Source of the DNA: Kutzneria buriramensis
GTDB lineage: Bacteria; Actinomycetota; Actinomycetes; Mycobacteriales; Pseudonocardiaceae
DNA length: 64,000 nt
Reading direction: 5' to 3'
NCBI RefSeq assembly: GCF_003387475.1
Contig: NZ_QUNO01000018.1
Coordinates: forward strand, 62,001-126,000
Under the pieces are notes generated by a model. The model saw only the letters and a program-made list of their open reading frames with translations, made no database searches and was not told the DNA's origin. The position numbers and the translations under genes were made by a program. Below, piece by piece: positions 38,879-47,246 of the stretch. Every line of letters begins with the position of its first letter. The first letter of the stretch is position 1.

Positions 38879-39586
38879 ATGAGTGAGCTCCTGCGGTCCG
38901 GCTCCGGACTGTCGGAACGGGCGGTCCGCTTCCTCCGGGCGAACGCGACCGAACACGACTGCCGGTGGGACGCGGACGAGGACCGAGGGGACGCCGAGGA
39001 GGTCGCCGGCCACTACGGACTGGCCGTCGACAAGGTGCTGGCACGGCTGGCCGAGCTGCGGGAGCGGTTCGGCGGGCTGCGCTACGAGAGCCGGTCCTGG
39101 TCGTTCGAGGAGGTGGTGATCTTCGCGCCGGCGCTCGACTTCGACGAGGAGGACAACGAGCCGAGGGTGATCCTGCTCGAACACACCGTGGCCCATCCCT
39201 TCGGCGTGTGGGCGACGTTGGACGGCGCGGTCGACTACATGTTCCCCAGCGAAGACGGCGCCGACTACGTCCGCGTGTTCGACCGGCCGGAGAGCATCGT
39301 CGAGGCGGACGCCCTGCACTGGGAGTGCGCGGACTGGACCGAGGTCGGCGCCGGCCGCCTGGAGTGGGCCGACGAGGTCGAGGACCGCGCGCGGGCCCTG
39401 CCGCTGATCGACGCCGGCTCCGGGTCGACCGAATGGTGGTGGCAGGGCGACGGGTTCCGGGTGCACGTGTGGCGGACCTACGCCAAGGTGTTCAACCGGG
39501 ACAAGGCCACGCGTTGGGCCGTATGGGGCAGCGATCCGTCCGGTGCGGACAACGCCCGGCAGTTCCTTCGGGAGGCAGGGGTCTAG
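38879..39586 (+). CDS. Candidate immunity protein of the RHS toxin
   Basis: 235-residue acidic cytosolic protein beginning 2 nt after the toxin stop. It has no signal peptide or membrane segment. Trp- and acid-rich segments (EVVIFAPALDFDEEDNEPR, TEWWWQGDGF) are visible, but I do not recognise a family. Position, co-transcription and acidity are what one expects of an immunity protein against the deaminase tip; that function is inference. A strong terminator follows directly. Confidence 0.7.
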   Translation: MSELLRSGSGLSERAVRFLRANATEHDCRWDADEDRGDAEEVAGHYGLAVDKVLARLAELRERFGGLRYESRSWSFEEVVIFAPALDFDEEDNEPRVILLEHTVAHPFGVWATLDGAVDYMFPSEDGADYVRVFDRPESIVEADALHWECADWTEVGAGRLEWADEVEDRARALPLIDAGSGSTEWWWQGDGFRVHVWRTYAKVFNRDKATRWAVWGSDPSGADNARQFLREAGV

Positions 39587-39587
39587 G

Positions 39588-39628
39588 AATCGGTGGGTGT
39601 CCTGCTGTCTGCGGGACACCCACCGATT
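39588..39628 (+). terminator. Terminator of the LamG-RHS-immunity operon
   Basis: Perfect 15-bp stem (39588-39602 with 39614-39628), 11-nt loop, beginning 1 nt after the stop codon. Confidence 0.8.
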
Positions 39629-39755
39629 TCGTATCCCGCGCGGAGTTCGCCGACCGCCTGTTCGAACGCTGTCACTCGGATCGGCATGCTCAGACGCGCG
39701 GGCTGAGGACTGCACGATCTGTCGGCAGGCCGGCATTGACGAGTGGCCGGTGGTG

Positions 39756-39953
39756 ATGGAACGAGGCGGTGTCCGGCTGACGATGGGCAGGGCCGACGTT
39801 CGGGTGCCGGACGGGGAGACCTGGCTGGTAGCGCCGGATCTCGTTTACCACTACGTGGTGAAGCACGACGACCTGCCGCCGAGCCGGTTCGTCGAGGCGG
39901 CGATGTCGGACGCGCGGATCGACGCCTCCGTCGAACCGGCGAACGGCGGCTGA
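39756..39953 (+). CDS. Small conserved-looking protein, start uncertain, possibly truncated
   Basis: 65 residues from ATG 39756 (GTG codons at 39750 and 39753 are alternatives). GGVRLTMGRADVRVPDGETW and APDLVYHYVVKHDDLPPSRFVEA look like a real small domain. The same frame continues upstream through a Cys-x-x-Cys (39711-39722) that seems part of the domain, but there is no ATG, GTG or TTG between that point and the terminator. Either a rare start is used or the 5' end has been lost. No ribosome site stands out. Function unknown. Confidence 0.45.
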   Translation: MERGGVRLTMGRADVRVPDGETWLVAPDLVYHYVVKHDDLPPSRFVEAAMSDARIDASVEPANGG

Positions 39954-39955
39954 CC

Positions 39956-40004
39956 TCTGCCTGAAACCTACATTCGGTGTGTCTGTGGGCGCGACTCGCG
40001 GGGG
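39956..40004 (-). repeat. 49-bp dispersed repeat, copy at convergent gene ends
   Basis: One inverted-orientation copy of the 49-bp family, fitting exactly between the stop at 39953 and the stop of the convergent gene at 40006. Confidence 0.8.
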
Positions 40005-40005
40005 T

Positions 40006-41424
40006 TCAGCGGTAGACGGTGAGGGCGGTGGGGCGGGACTCGAAGTGGAAGAGGCGGCCCTCGGGGTGGACCTCGCCGTCGGTGGCCAGCGCGACGGGGC
40101 GGCCGTGCACACGGACGTCGACCTCGGGCAGGTCGACCTGGCGGTAGGTGTGGCTGCGGTGCAGCGCGCCGGCGACGGCGGCCAGCACGAACCGGGTGCG
40201 CGAGAACGGGATGTCGGCGCTGATGTAGCGGACGTCCAGCAGGCCGCTGTCCAGGCGGTGCCGGGTGGCCGGGGCGAAGCCCTTCGGCATGTACGGGTTG
40301 TTGCCGACGAAGATCATCCACACCTCCTCCCGGCGGCCGTCCAGGGTGACCACCAGCGGCTCGGCCTCGTGCAGGACCCGTACCAGCGCGTACGCCCCGG
40401 CGGGCCACTTGCCCCAGCGCTTGGCGTGCTTGTCACGCAGCCGCACCAGGTCGGGATAGCCGCCGAGGCTGGCGGTGTTCAGGAAGATCGACGGTTCGCC
40501 GCCGTCCACGGCGACGGATCCCAGGCCGATGGTGATGCCCTCGCCGGATTCGGTGGCGGTGCGGCTCTGCTCCAGGCTCTCCACCCCGATGTCGCGGGCG
40601 AAGTGGTTGAGGGTGCCGGCGGGCACCACGACCAGCGGCAGGCCGTGCGCGGCGGCGACCTCGGCGACGGCCGAGACGGTGCCGTCGCCGCCGGCCGCGC
40701 CGAGCGCCCGGACGTCGGTGAGGTCCAGGTCCCGCAGGTCGTCGATGCGGATCACGTCGGCGCGAGGCCAGGCGGCCTTGATCTCGACCGCCGGATCCGT
40801 GTCGTCGGGGCCGGAGTTCGGGTTGGCGACGACCGCCAGGCCCTGGCCGTCGGGGAGGACCGGCGTGCGGACGCGGTCGTCGGACAGGGCCGCCTCGCCG
40901 ACGCCCAGCGGCCACCAGCGCTGCGTGAGCATCCCGACGCCGACCCCGATCGCCGCCCCGAACATCACGTCGGTAGGCCAGTGCACGCCGGTGTGCACGC
41001 GCGAGTACGCCACGGCGGCGGCGACCGGGGCGACGAACGCGGCCGCGGTCGGCGACTCCAGGGCGACGGCCGTGGTGAAGGCGGCCGCTGACGCGGCGTG
41101 GCCGCTCGGGAACGACGACGACGTGGGGCGGCGGGTCAGCCGCCGGGCCACCGGGACCAGGTCGGCGGCCGGCCGGCGGCGCGGAAAGACCCGCTTGCCG
41201 ACCAGGCTGGCGGTGAAGCTGGCGCCGGCGATGGCCACCACCCCGCGCAGGGCGGCGCGCCGGCCCCGGCCGGGGATGGTGGCGAGCACCGCCGCCGCGG
41301 TGAACCAGATCAAGCTGTGGTTCGCCGAGGTTGACAGCCTCTTGACGAAGAAGTCGGCGCGGGACGGCTTCAACGCCGCCGACCTGCGCATCAGGGCCTC
41401 ATCGAGCCGGTTCACGGAGGGCAC
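40006..41424 (-). CDS. PAP2 phosphatase - diacylglycerol/sphingosine kinase-like fusion
   Basis: 472 residues. The N-terminal membrane PAP2 domain shows all three phosphatase motifs: [18 protein letters not shown] and [13 protein letters not shown]. After about residue 200 comes a lipid-kinase catalytic domain with ANPNSGPDD, the [15 protein letters not shown] loop and [14 protein letters not shown]. The fusion would phosphorylate and dephosphorylate lipids at the membrane, as proposed for similar actinobacterial proteins. GTG 41424 has no ribosome site; TACCTT 9 nt upstream suggests a near-leaderless mRNA. GTG 41472 is an alternative. Divergent from pafA. Confidence 0.85.
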   Translation of the reverse strand: MPSVNRLDEALMRRSAALKPSRADFFVKRLSTSANHSLIWFTAAAVLATIPGRGRRAALRGVVAIAGASFTASLVGKRVFPRRRPAADLVPVARRLTRRPTSSSFPSGHAASAAAFTTAVALESPTAAAFVAPVAAAVAYSRVHTGVHWPTDVMFGAAIGVGVGMLTQRWWPLGVGEAALSDDRVRTPVLPDGQGLAVVANPNSGPDDTDPAVEIKAAWPRADVIRIDDLRDLDLTDVRALGAAGGDGTVSAVAEVAAAHGLPLVVVPAGTLNHFARDIGVESLEQSRTATESGEGITIGLGSVAVDGGEPSIFLNTASLGGYPDLVRLRDKHAKRWGKWPAGAYALVRVLHEAEPLVVTLDGRREEVWMIFVGNNPYMPKGFAPATRHRLDSGLLDVRYISADIPFSRTRFVLAAVAGALHRSHTYRQVDLPEVDVRVHGRPVALATDGEVHPEGRLFHFESRPTALTVYR

Positions 41425-41494
41425 GTTATGCGAAGGTAGCCGAATTTTCGGGTCGATCCCCGAACGGCGCACGGTCAGCCGGCGTCGGACCGCC

Positions 41495-41500
41495 TACTGT
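41495..41500 (+). promoter_or_regulatory. TANNNT -10 hexamer, leaderless start of pafA
   Basis: TACTGT at -12 to -7 from ATG 41507; no Shine-Dalgarno. CGGTCA at 41472-41477 is a poor -35 candidate with a 17-bp spacer. Confidence 0.65.
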
Positions 41501-41506
41501 GAACAT

Positions 41507-42865
41507 ATGCAGCGGCGGATCTTCGGAATCGAGACCGAGTTCGGGGTGACCTGCACGTTCCACGGGCAGCGTCGGTTGTCACCCGACGAGGTGGCGCGGT
41601 ACCTGTTCCGGCGCGTCGTGTCGTGGGGACGCTCGTCGAACGTGTTCCTGCGCAACGGCTCGCGCCTGTACCTGGACGTCGGCTCCCACCCGGAGTACGC
41701 GACCGCCGAGTGCGACGAACTCACGCAGTTGGTCACGCACGACAAGGCCGGCGAGCGGATCCTGGAGGACCTGCTCGTCGACGCCGAGCGGCGGCTGGCC
41801 GACGAGGGCATCGGCGGCGACATCTTCCTGTTCAAGAACAACACCGACTCGGCCGGCAACTCCTACGGCTGCCACGAGAACTACTGCGTCGCCCGGGCCG
41901 GCGAGTTCTCGCGGATCGCCGACGTGCTGCTGCCGTTCCTGGTGACCAGGCAGCTGATCTGCGGCGCCGGCAAGGTGCTCCAGACCCCGCGCGGCGCGGT
42001 GTACTGCCTGTCCCAGCGGGCCGAGCACATCTGGGAGGGCGTGTCCAGCGCGACCACCCGGTCCCGGCCGATCATCAACACCCGCGACGAGCCGCACGCC
42101 GACGCCGAGCGCTACCGGCGGCTGCACGTGATCGTCGGCGACTCGAACATGTCCGAGGTGACCACCCTGCTCAAGGTGGGCAGCGCCAACCTGGTGCTGG
42201 AGATGATCGAGCAGGGTGTGCAGTTCCGGGACTTCAGCCTGGACAACCCGATCCGGGCGATCCGGGAGATCAGCCACGACCTGACCGGCCGGCGGCTGGT
42301 CCGGCTGGCCGGCGGGCGGGAGGCCTCGGCGCTGGACATCCAGCGCGAGTACCACGCCAAGGCCGTGGAGCACGTCGCCTCGCGCACCAGCGACCCGACC
42401 TCGCAGCGGGTGGTGGAGCTGTGGGGCAAGGTGCTCGACGCCGTCGAGCAGCAGGACCTGTCCAAGATCGACCGGGAGATCGACTGGGCGGTCAAGCACC
42501 GGCTGATCGAGCGCTACCAGGCCAAGCACGGCCTGGAGCTGTCCAGCCCGCGCATCGCCCAGCTGGACCTGGCCTACCACGACATCCGCCGCGGCCGGGG
42601 CATCTTCGACCTGCTCCAGCGCAAGGACCTGGTGCACCGGGTGACCGACGACGGCGAGATCGAGGCGGCCAAGGACACCCCGCCGCAGACCACCCGGGCC
42701 AAGCTGCGCGGCGACTTCATCGCCGCCGCCCAGGCCGCCGGCCGGGACTTCACCGTGGACTGGGTGCACCTCAAGCTCAACGACCAGGCCCAGCGCACCG
42801 TGCTGTGCAAGGACCCCTTCCGCGCCGTCGACGAGCGAGTGGAACGCCTCATCTCCAGCCTCTGA
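41507..42865 (+). CDS. pafA: Pup-protein ligase
   Basis: 452 residues, the standard length. It activates the Pup C-terminal Glu with ATP and joins it to substrate lysines. Glu9 in GIETEFG binds magnesium and Asp57 in [12 protein letters not shown] is the catalytic base. [20 protein letters not shown] is the ATP region, and the C-terminal domain with [21 protein letters not shown] binds Pup. The Dop-loop is absent, as it should be. Almost identical in pattern to the mycobacterial ligase. Separated from prcA by about 13.7 kb and from pafB by a repeat array. Confidence 0.98.
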   Translation: MQRRIFGIETEFGVTCTFHGQRRLSPDEVARYLFRRVVSWGRSSNVFLRNGSRLYLDVGSHPEYATAECDELTQLVTHDKAGERILEDLLVDAERRLADEGIGGDIFLFKNNTDSAGNSYGCHENYCVARAGEFSRIADVLLPFLVTRQLICGAGKVLQTPRGAVYCLSQRAEHIWEGVSSATTRSRPIINTRDEPHADAERYRRLHVIVGDSNMSEVTTLLKVGSANLVLEMIEQGVQFRDFSLDNPIRAIREISHDLTGRRLVRLAGGREASALDIQREYHAKAVEHVASRTSDPTSQRVVELWGKVLDAVEQQDLSKIDREIDWAVKHRLIERYQAKHGLELSSPRIAQLDLAYHDIRRGRGIFDLLQRKDLVHRVTDDGEIEAAKDTPPQTTRAKLRGDFIAAAQAAGRDFTVDWVHLKLNDQAQRTVLCKDPFRAVDERVERLISSL

Positions 42866-42870
42866 CCGAA

Positions 42871-43017
42871 CCCCCGCGAGTCGCGCTCTCGGACACACCG
42901 AATGCGCCTCTCGGGCACACCCCCGCGAGTCCCGCCCAGCGTCACACCGAAACACGGCTCCCGGCACACCCTCGCGAGTCGCGCCCAGCGCCAGACCGAA
43001 ATGCGGTTTCCGGCAGA
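42871..43017 (+). repeat. Three tandem copies of the 49-bp repeat
   Basis: Units at 42871-42919, 42920-42968 and 42969-43017 with an exact 49-nt period. Each begins CCC(C/T)CGCGAGTC and carries an ACCGAA core near position 27-32. The array starts 5 nt after the pafA stop. The units differ at many positions, so they are old duplicates. No spacers, so not a CRISPR array. Confidence 0.85.
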
Positions 43018-43037
43018 TCCGAGATCCCGGTCTCGGA

Positions 43038-43086
43038 TGTGCCTGAGAGCGTGTTTCGGTGTGCCTGAGAGCGCGACTCGCCGGGG
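43038..43086 (-). repeat. Inverted copy of the 49-bp repeat
   Basis: Reverse-complement copy facing the three tandem units. The whole 304-bp pafA-pafB gap is this repeat cluster plus about 80 bp of pafB promoter; no gene is seen. Confidence 0.85.
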
Positions 43087-43157
43087 TCGTGCGACCGGAT
43101 GGACCATTCGTCCGGGCGCGGTGGGGGTTGCGCGGACACGGTGGGCCGGGACGGCGC

Positions 43158-43163
43158 TAGGGT
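43158..43163 (+). promoter_or_regulatory. TANNNT -10 hexamer, leaderless start of pafB
   Basis: TAGGGT at -12 to -7 from GTG 43170, without a Shine-Dalgarno. Confidence 0.6.
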
Positions 43164-43169
43164 GCTGAG

Positions 43170-44156
43170 GTGTCCATAGCCCGTGCCGAACGTCTCGTCA
43201 ACCTGGTGCTGTGCCTGCTGTCCACCCGGCAGTACCTCACGGCCGACCGGATCAGGACGATCGTGCCCGGCTACCCCGAGGACGCCAATCCCGAGGCGTT
43301 CTACCGGATGTTCGAGCGGGACAAGGCCGAGCTGCGGGACCTGGGCATCCCACTGGAGACGGGCCGGAACAACCCCTTCGACGCCGCCGAGGGCTACCGC
43401 ATCGCCCGCCGCGACTACGAGCTCGGCGACATCGACCTGGAGCCGGACGAGGCGGCGGCGGTGGCGCTGGCGGTGCGGCTGTGGGACTCGCCGGAGCTGA
43501 CCGGCGCGGCCGAGGTGGCGCTGCTCAAGCTGCGCGCGGCCGGCGTCGACGTCGACCAGGCCGCGCCGGCGGTGGTGGAGCCGCGGGTGCGGACCAGCGA
43601 GCCGGCGTTCGCGACGCTGCTGGCGGCCGTGCAGACCGGACGGGTGGTCACCTTCGACTACCGCCGGCCGGTGCCGGCCGAGGTGCGCACCCGGACCGTG
43701 GAGCCGTGGGGCGTGGTGTCCTGGCGCGGACGCTGGTACCTGGTCGGGCACGACCGCGACCGCCGGGCGGCGCGCTGCTTCCGGCTGTCGCGGATCGTCG
43801 GCGACGCCAAGGCGGTCGGCAAGCCCGGCGTGGTGCAGGCCCCGCAGGGCGAGGACCTGCTCGGCTACGTGAAGGGCATCGAGGACGACAGCGGCCAGGG
43901 CACGCTGGCCCGGCTGTGGGTGGCCAAGGGACAGGCGCAGGGGCTGCGCCGGCGGGCCCGCGTGGTCGGCGCGGACGTGGTGGACGGCATCGAGGGCGAC
44001 CTGCTGGAGATCGAGTTGAACCTGCCCGAGTCGGCCGCCGGCTGGATCGCCGGCTTCGGCGCGGACGTCGAGGTGCTGGAGCCGGAGATACTGCGCAAGT
44101 CGGTGTACGAGCGGCTGCTCGGCGCGCTGGCGGCGGCCGAGGGGAGAGCGTCGTGA
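43170..44156 (+). CDS. pafB: WYL-domain transcription regulator PafB
   Basis: 328 residues. An N-terminal winged helix (about 5-75) is followed by the WYL domain with RGRWYLVGHDRDR near 190 and a C-terminal WCX extension. In mycobacteria PafB and PafC form a heterodimer that activates the SOS-independent DNA-damage response, including recA and nuclease genes. The GTG start fits a leaderless mRNA. The stop overlaps the pafC start as GTGA, so the two subunits are translationally coupled. Confidence 0.95.
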   Translation: MSIARAERLVNLVLCLLSTRQYLTADRIRTIVPGYPEDANPEAFYRMFERDKAELRDLGIPLETGRNNPFDAAEGYRIARRDYELGDIDLEPDEAAAVALAVRLWDSPELTGAAEVALLKLRAAGVDVDQAAPAVVEPRVRTSEPAFATLLAAVQTGRVVTFDYRRPVPAEVRTRTVEPWGVVSWRGRWYLVGHDRDRRAARCFRLSRIVGDAKAVGKPGVVQAPQGEDLLGYVKGIEDDSGQGTLARLWVAKGQAQGLRRRARVVGADVVDGIEGDLLEIELNLPESAAGWIAGFGADVEVLEPEILRKSVYERLLGALAAAEGRAS

Positions 44157-45127
44157 GCGCCGGCGGGACCGATCGGCTGACCCGGCTGCTGGCGCTGGTG
44201 CCGTACCTGATCGCGCGTCCCGGCATCCGCGTCGACGAGGCCGCGGCCGACTTCGGCGTGACGGCCCGGCAGCTGCGCAAGGACCTGGAGCTGCTGTGGA
44301 TGTGCGGGCTGCCCGGCTACGGGCCGGGTGACCTGATCGACCTGTCCTTCGAGGGCGAGACGATCACCGTCACGTTCGACGCCGGCATGAACAAGCCGCT
44401 GCGGCTGACCGGCGCCGAGGCGACCGCCCTGCTGGTGGCGCTGCGGGCGCTGGCCGACAGCCCGGGCGTGGCCGACACCGAGGCCGTCCGGCGGGCGTTG
44501 GCCAAGGTCGAGGCGGCCGCGGGGGCGGCCCAGCCGGCCGGCGTCGTGGTCGGGCTGGCCGCGCCGGAGGCCGAGGCCACCGCCGAGGTGCGGGAGATCG
44601 TCCGGGACGCGTTGTCCCGCCGGCGGGCACTGTGGATCCGGTACTACACGGCGTCCCGCGACGAGATCACCGAGCGGGTCGTGGACCCGATGCGGGCGCT
44701 GCTCGTGGAGGGCCGCAACTACCTCGAGGCCTGGTGCCGCGAGGCCGCCGACGTGCGGCTGTTCCGCCTCGACCGGATCGACGCCATCGAGGTGCTCGAC
44801 GAGCCGGCCGCGCCGCCGCCGTACGCGGAGCCGACCGACGTGTCGGCGGGCCTGTTCCAGCCCGAGGCCGGGCAGCGGTCGGCCGTGCTGCGGCTGGAGC
44901 CCGACGCCCGGTGGATCTCCGAGTACTACGCGGTCGACGCCGTCACCGAGCTCGACGGCGGCGCCTGCCGGGTGGTGATGCGGTACACCGACCCGATGTG
45001 GATGGCACGGCTGGTGATCGGCACCGGCGGCCTGGCCGTCGCCGAGGGCCCGGCCGACCTGGTGGACCTGATCCGGGAACGCACCTCCGCCGCGCTGCAC
45101 CGCGCCGGCCGCCAGCTCGCCGGCTGA
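44153..45127 (+). CDS. pafC: WYL-domain transcription regulator PafC
   Basis: 324 residues, paralogous to PafB. Helix-turn-helix at about 10-60 (IRVDEAAADFGVTARQLRKD), a middle helical region, and a divergent WYL domain from about 140 where the motif reads GRNYLEAWCREA. The C-terminal extension has YTDPMWMARLVIGTGG. Partner of PafB in DNA-damage control by family. GTG 44153 overlaps the pafB stop. Confidence 0.94.
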   Translation: MSAGGTDRLTRLLALVPYLIARPGIRVDEAAADFGVTARQLRKDLELLWMCGLPGYGPGDLIDLSFEGETITVTFDAGMNKPLRLTGAEATALLVALRALADSPGVADTEAVRRALAKVEAAAGAAQPAGVVVGLAAPEAEATAEVREIVRDALSRRRALWIRYYTASRDEITERVVDPMRALLVEGRNYLEAWCREAADVRLFRLDRIDAIEVLDEPAAPPPYAEPTDVSAGLFQPEAGQRSAVLRLEPDARWISEYYAVDAVTELDGGACRVVMRYTDPMWMARLVIGTGGLAVAEGPADLVDLIRERTSAALHRAGRQLAG

Positions 45128-45176
45128 ACGGGCACCGGGGAAGGCGGTCCCTACCTGGGCGATACGGGCGAACCGT

Positions 45177-45182
45177 TACCGT
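45177..45182 (+). promoter_or_regulatory. TANNNT -10 hexamer before the small membrane gene and tatC
   Basis: TACCGT at -12 to -7 from GTG 45189, which selects that codon over the GTG at 45183. Confidence 0.5.
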
Positions 45183-45188
45183 GTGCAC

Positions 45189-45431
45189 GTGGTGTACGTC
45201 ATCGGCGCGTTGGTGATCGTCCTGGGACTGCTGTTCCTGGCGCGGACCCTGCTGCGCACTCTGCGCAAGGCCGCCCGGCTGCGGGCGACCGCCGCGCGGG
45301 CCAAGGCCGACCTCGCCGACCGGCGGGGCCTGCTCCGGGCCCGCATCGCCGCGCTGGGTGTGGCACTGGCCCGACGCCGTAGGATCTACAGGGAGCTACA
45401 GGCGGCGGACGCTGAGGGGCGGCACCGGTGA
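45189..45431 (+). CDS. Small single-pass membrane protein in the tatA position, not TatA-like
   Basis: 80 residues. One N-terminal membrane helix (about 2-20) is followed by a very basic amphipathic region with RTLRKAARLRATAARAKADL and a coiled-coil-like Ala/Arg stretch. The short helix-plus-amphipathic layout recalls TatA, but the conserved FG hinge and the K-L-P segment after the helix are missing. It lies where many actinobacteria carry tatA, and its stop overlaps the tatC start (GTGA). It may be an unrelated membrane protein, or a divergent partner of TatC. The start at 45189 is set by the leaderless promoter. Confidence 0.7.
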   Translation: MVYVIGALVIVLGLLFLARTLLRTLRKAARLRATAARAKADLADRRGLLRARIAALGVALARRRRIYRELQAADAEGRHR

Positions 45432-46375
45432 CGTCCGAGAAGAAGACGGAACGCAAGAGCAAGAAGCGGCGTCGCAGCCGTCGGCAGAACCCCGACGGCA
45501 CGATGACCCTGATGGAGCACCTGTACGACCTGCGGTACCGGCTCGGCATGGCGCTGCTGGGCGTGGGCATCGGTGCGATCATCGGCTTCGTCTGGTTCGA
45601 GTGGTTCCCGTTCAACGCCCTGCCGACGCTCGGCGAACTGCTGATCAAGCCGTACGACGCGATCCCGGCCAACCTGAAGCTTCCCGGCACCGAGGGCAAG
45701 CTGCTGGCCAGCGGCCCGTTCGAGGGCTTCATGGTGCGCCTGCAGATCGGCGCGGCGGCCGGCGCGGTGCTGTTCAGCCCGATGTGGCTGTACCAGCTGT
45801 GGGCGTTCATCACCCCGGGCCTGTACGCCAAGGAGAAGAAGTTCGCCCGGATCTTCGTCGGTTGCGCGGTCGTGCTGTTCGTCGGCGGCGCGGTGATGGC
45901 CTACTTCGTCGCTCCCGAGGCGCTGACCGTGCTGTCCAGCGTCAGCTCCGCCGAGTTCCTGACCGCGCTGACCGCGGACAAGTACATCTCGTTCATGCTG
46001 GCGCTGCTGGTGATCTTCGGCATCAGCTTCGAGCTGCCGCTGCTCGTGGTGATGCTGAACAAGGTCGGCATCCTGCCGTACGAGAAGCTGAAGAAGTGGC
46101 GCCGGGGCATCATCTTCGGCCTGTTCTGCTTCGCCGCGGTCGCCACGCCCGGCCAGGACCCGATCTCCATGTGCGTGCTGGCCGGCTCGCTGACCCTGCT
46201 GTTCGAGGTGGCGGTGCAGATCTCCCGGCTCAACGACCGGCGCAAGAACACCGAGAACGAGTGGGCGAACCTGTCCGACGACGAGGCCTCGCCGCTCAAC
46301 TACGACCCGCAGCCCGAGACGGCCACACCGGAGTCCGAGGTCCGGGCCACCGCGTACGACGACGACGCCACGTGA
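45428..46375 (+). CDS. tatC: Sec-independent twin-arginine translocase subunit TatC
   Basis: 315 residues with six membrane segments; the receptor for twin-arginine signal peptides. MTLMEHLYDLRYRLG is the conserved N-terminal signature, and SPMWLYQLWAFITPGLYAKEKK and ELPLLVVMLNKVGILP are typical. A highly basic N-terminus (KKTERKSKKRRRSRR) and an acidic C-terminal tail of about 60 residues are actinobacterial features. Overlaps the small membrane gene upstream and the lipid kinase downstream, each by GTGA, forming a coupled operon. Confidence 0.95.
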   Translation: MTSEKKTERKSKKRRRSRRQNPDGTMTLMEHLYDLRYRLGMALLGVGIGAIIGFVWFEWFPFNALPTLGELLIKPYDAIPANLKLPGTEGKLLASGPFEGFMVRLQIGAAAGAVLFSPMWLYQLWAFITPGLYAKEKKFARIFVGCAVVLFVGGAVMAYFVAPEALTVLSSVSSAEFLTALTADKYISFMLALLVIFGISFELPLLVVMLNKVGILPYEKLKKWRRGIIFGLFCFAAVATPGQDPISMCVLAGSLTLLFEVAVQISRLNDRRKNTENEWANLSDDEASPLNYDPQPETATPESEVRATAYDDDAT

Positions 46376-47232
46376 CGGTAGCGCTGCTGGTGTGCCCCGC
46401 GGCCGGGCTCGGTGCCGCCGGGCGCGTGGCCGGCACGGTGGCGAGCCGCCTGCGTGAGGCCTGTGGTGACGTACGGCTCCTGGTCGCCTCCGACGCCGAG
46501 GGCACGACCAGGCTGGCCCACGCGGCCGTACGGGACGGCGTCGATGTGCTGGCGGTGCTCGGCGGCGACGGCGCTGCGCATGCGGGTGTACAGGCGTGTG
46601 CCGGTACGAAAACGGCACTTGCTGTCATCCCCGCCGGCACCGGCAACGACTTCGCCCGTGCCCTCGACCTGAGTCTCGACGGCGTCGTCGAGGCACTGCG
46701 CGCGGGCAGGCGGCGCGCGATCGACCTGGGCCGGGTGCAGAGTGGCGCGTGGTTCGGCACGGTGCTGTGCGCCGGCTTCGACTCCGCCGTCAACGAGCGC
46801 GTGAACCGGATGCGGTGGCCCCGCGGGCCGAGGCGGTACGACCTGGCCATCGTGCTGGAGCTGGCGCAGCTCCAGTCCCGGCCGCTGACCGTGCGCACGC
46901 CCGCCGGCGAGACGGAGCTGGAGGCGACGCTGATCGCCATCGGCAACACGCCGTTCTACGGCGGCGGCGTGCCCATCTGCCCGGACGCAGATCCCGGCGA
47001 CGGCCTGCTCGACGTCACCATCGCGGGGCGCGCCAGCCGGTCCGAGCTGATGCGGATCCTGCCCAAGCTGCGCACCGGGCGGCACGTCGACCACCCGGTG
47101 GTGACCACCATGCGCGCCAGCTCGGTGTCCATCGCCGGCAACGACTGGATCGGCTACGCCGACGGTGAGCGCCAGCGCGAACTGCCGCTCACCGTCGAGT
47201 GCGTGCCGAGGGCCCTGACCGTCGTGGCTTAG
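46372..47232 (+). CDS. Diacylglycerol kinase-like lipid kinase
   Basis: 286 residues of the DagK/YegS fold. The nucleotide loop GGDGAAH (LAVLGGDGA near 65) has Ala in place of the usual Thr, followed by AVIPAGTGNDFARALDL and the C-terminal GNTPFYGGG and CPDADPGDGLLDV segments that shape the active site. Expected to phosphorylate diacylglycerol or a related lipid for phospholipid recycling. It is the last gene of the tatC operon, with GTG 46372 inside the tatC stop. Confidence 0.9.
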   Translation: MTVALLVCPAAGLGAAGRVAGTVASRLREACGDVRLLVASDAEGTTRLAHAAVRDGVDVLAVLGGDGAAHAGVQACAGTKTALAVIPAGTGNDFARALDLSLDGVVEALRAGRRRAIDLGRVQSGAWFGTVLCAGFDSAVNERVNRMRWPRGPRRYDLAIVLELAQLQSRPLTVRTPAGETELEATLIAIGNTPFYGGGVPICPDADPGDGLLDVTIAGRASRSELMRILPKLRTGRHVDHPVVTTMRASSVSIAGNDWIGYADGERQRELPLTVECVPRALTVVA

Positions 47233-47246
47233 GGGGCCGTCGTCGC

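Noticed and set aside
31857-39044. 2,395-codon open frame on the minus strand opposite the RHS gene
   Set aside because: Shadow of the RHS gene in GC-rich DNA. Low-complexity Arg/Gly/Val/His composition, no domain, no ribosome site, while the plus strand shows clear YD repeats and RHS core.
40475-41506. Upstream extension of the pafA frame
   Set aside because: Runs through the divergent kinase gene; PafA families begin at MQRRI, and the leaderless promoter lies right there.
42871-43086. CRISPR array
   Set aside because: Units are directly adjacent with no spacers, diverge from each other, and one is inverted; no cas genes in the window.
45189-45431. Calling this gene tatA from position
   Set aside because: The conserved TatA hinge and amphipathic-helix residues are missing, so position alone does not justify the symbol.
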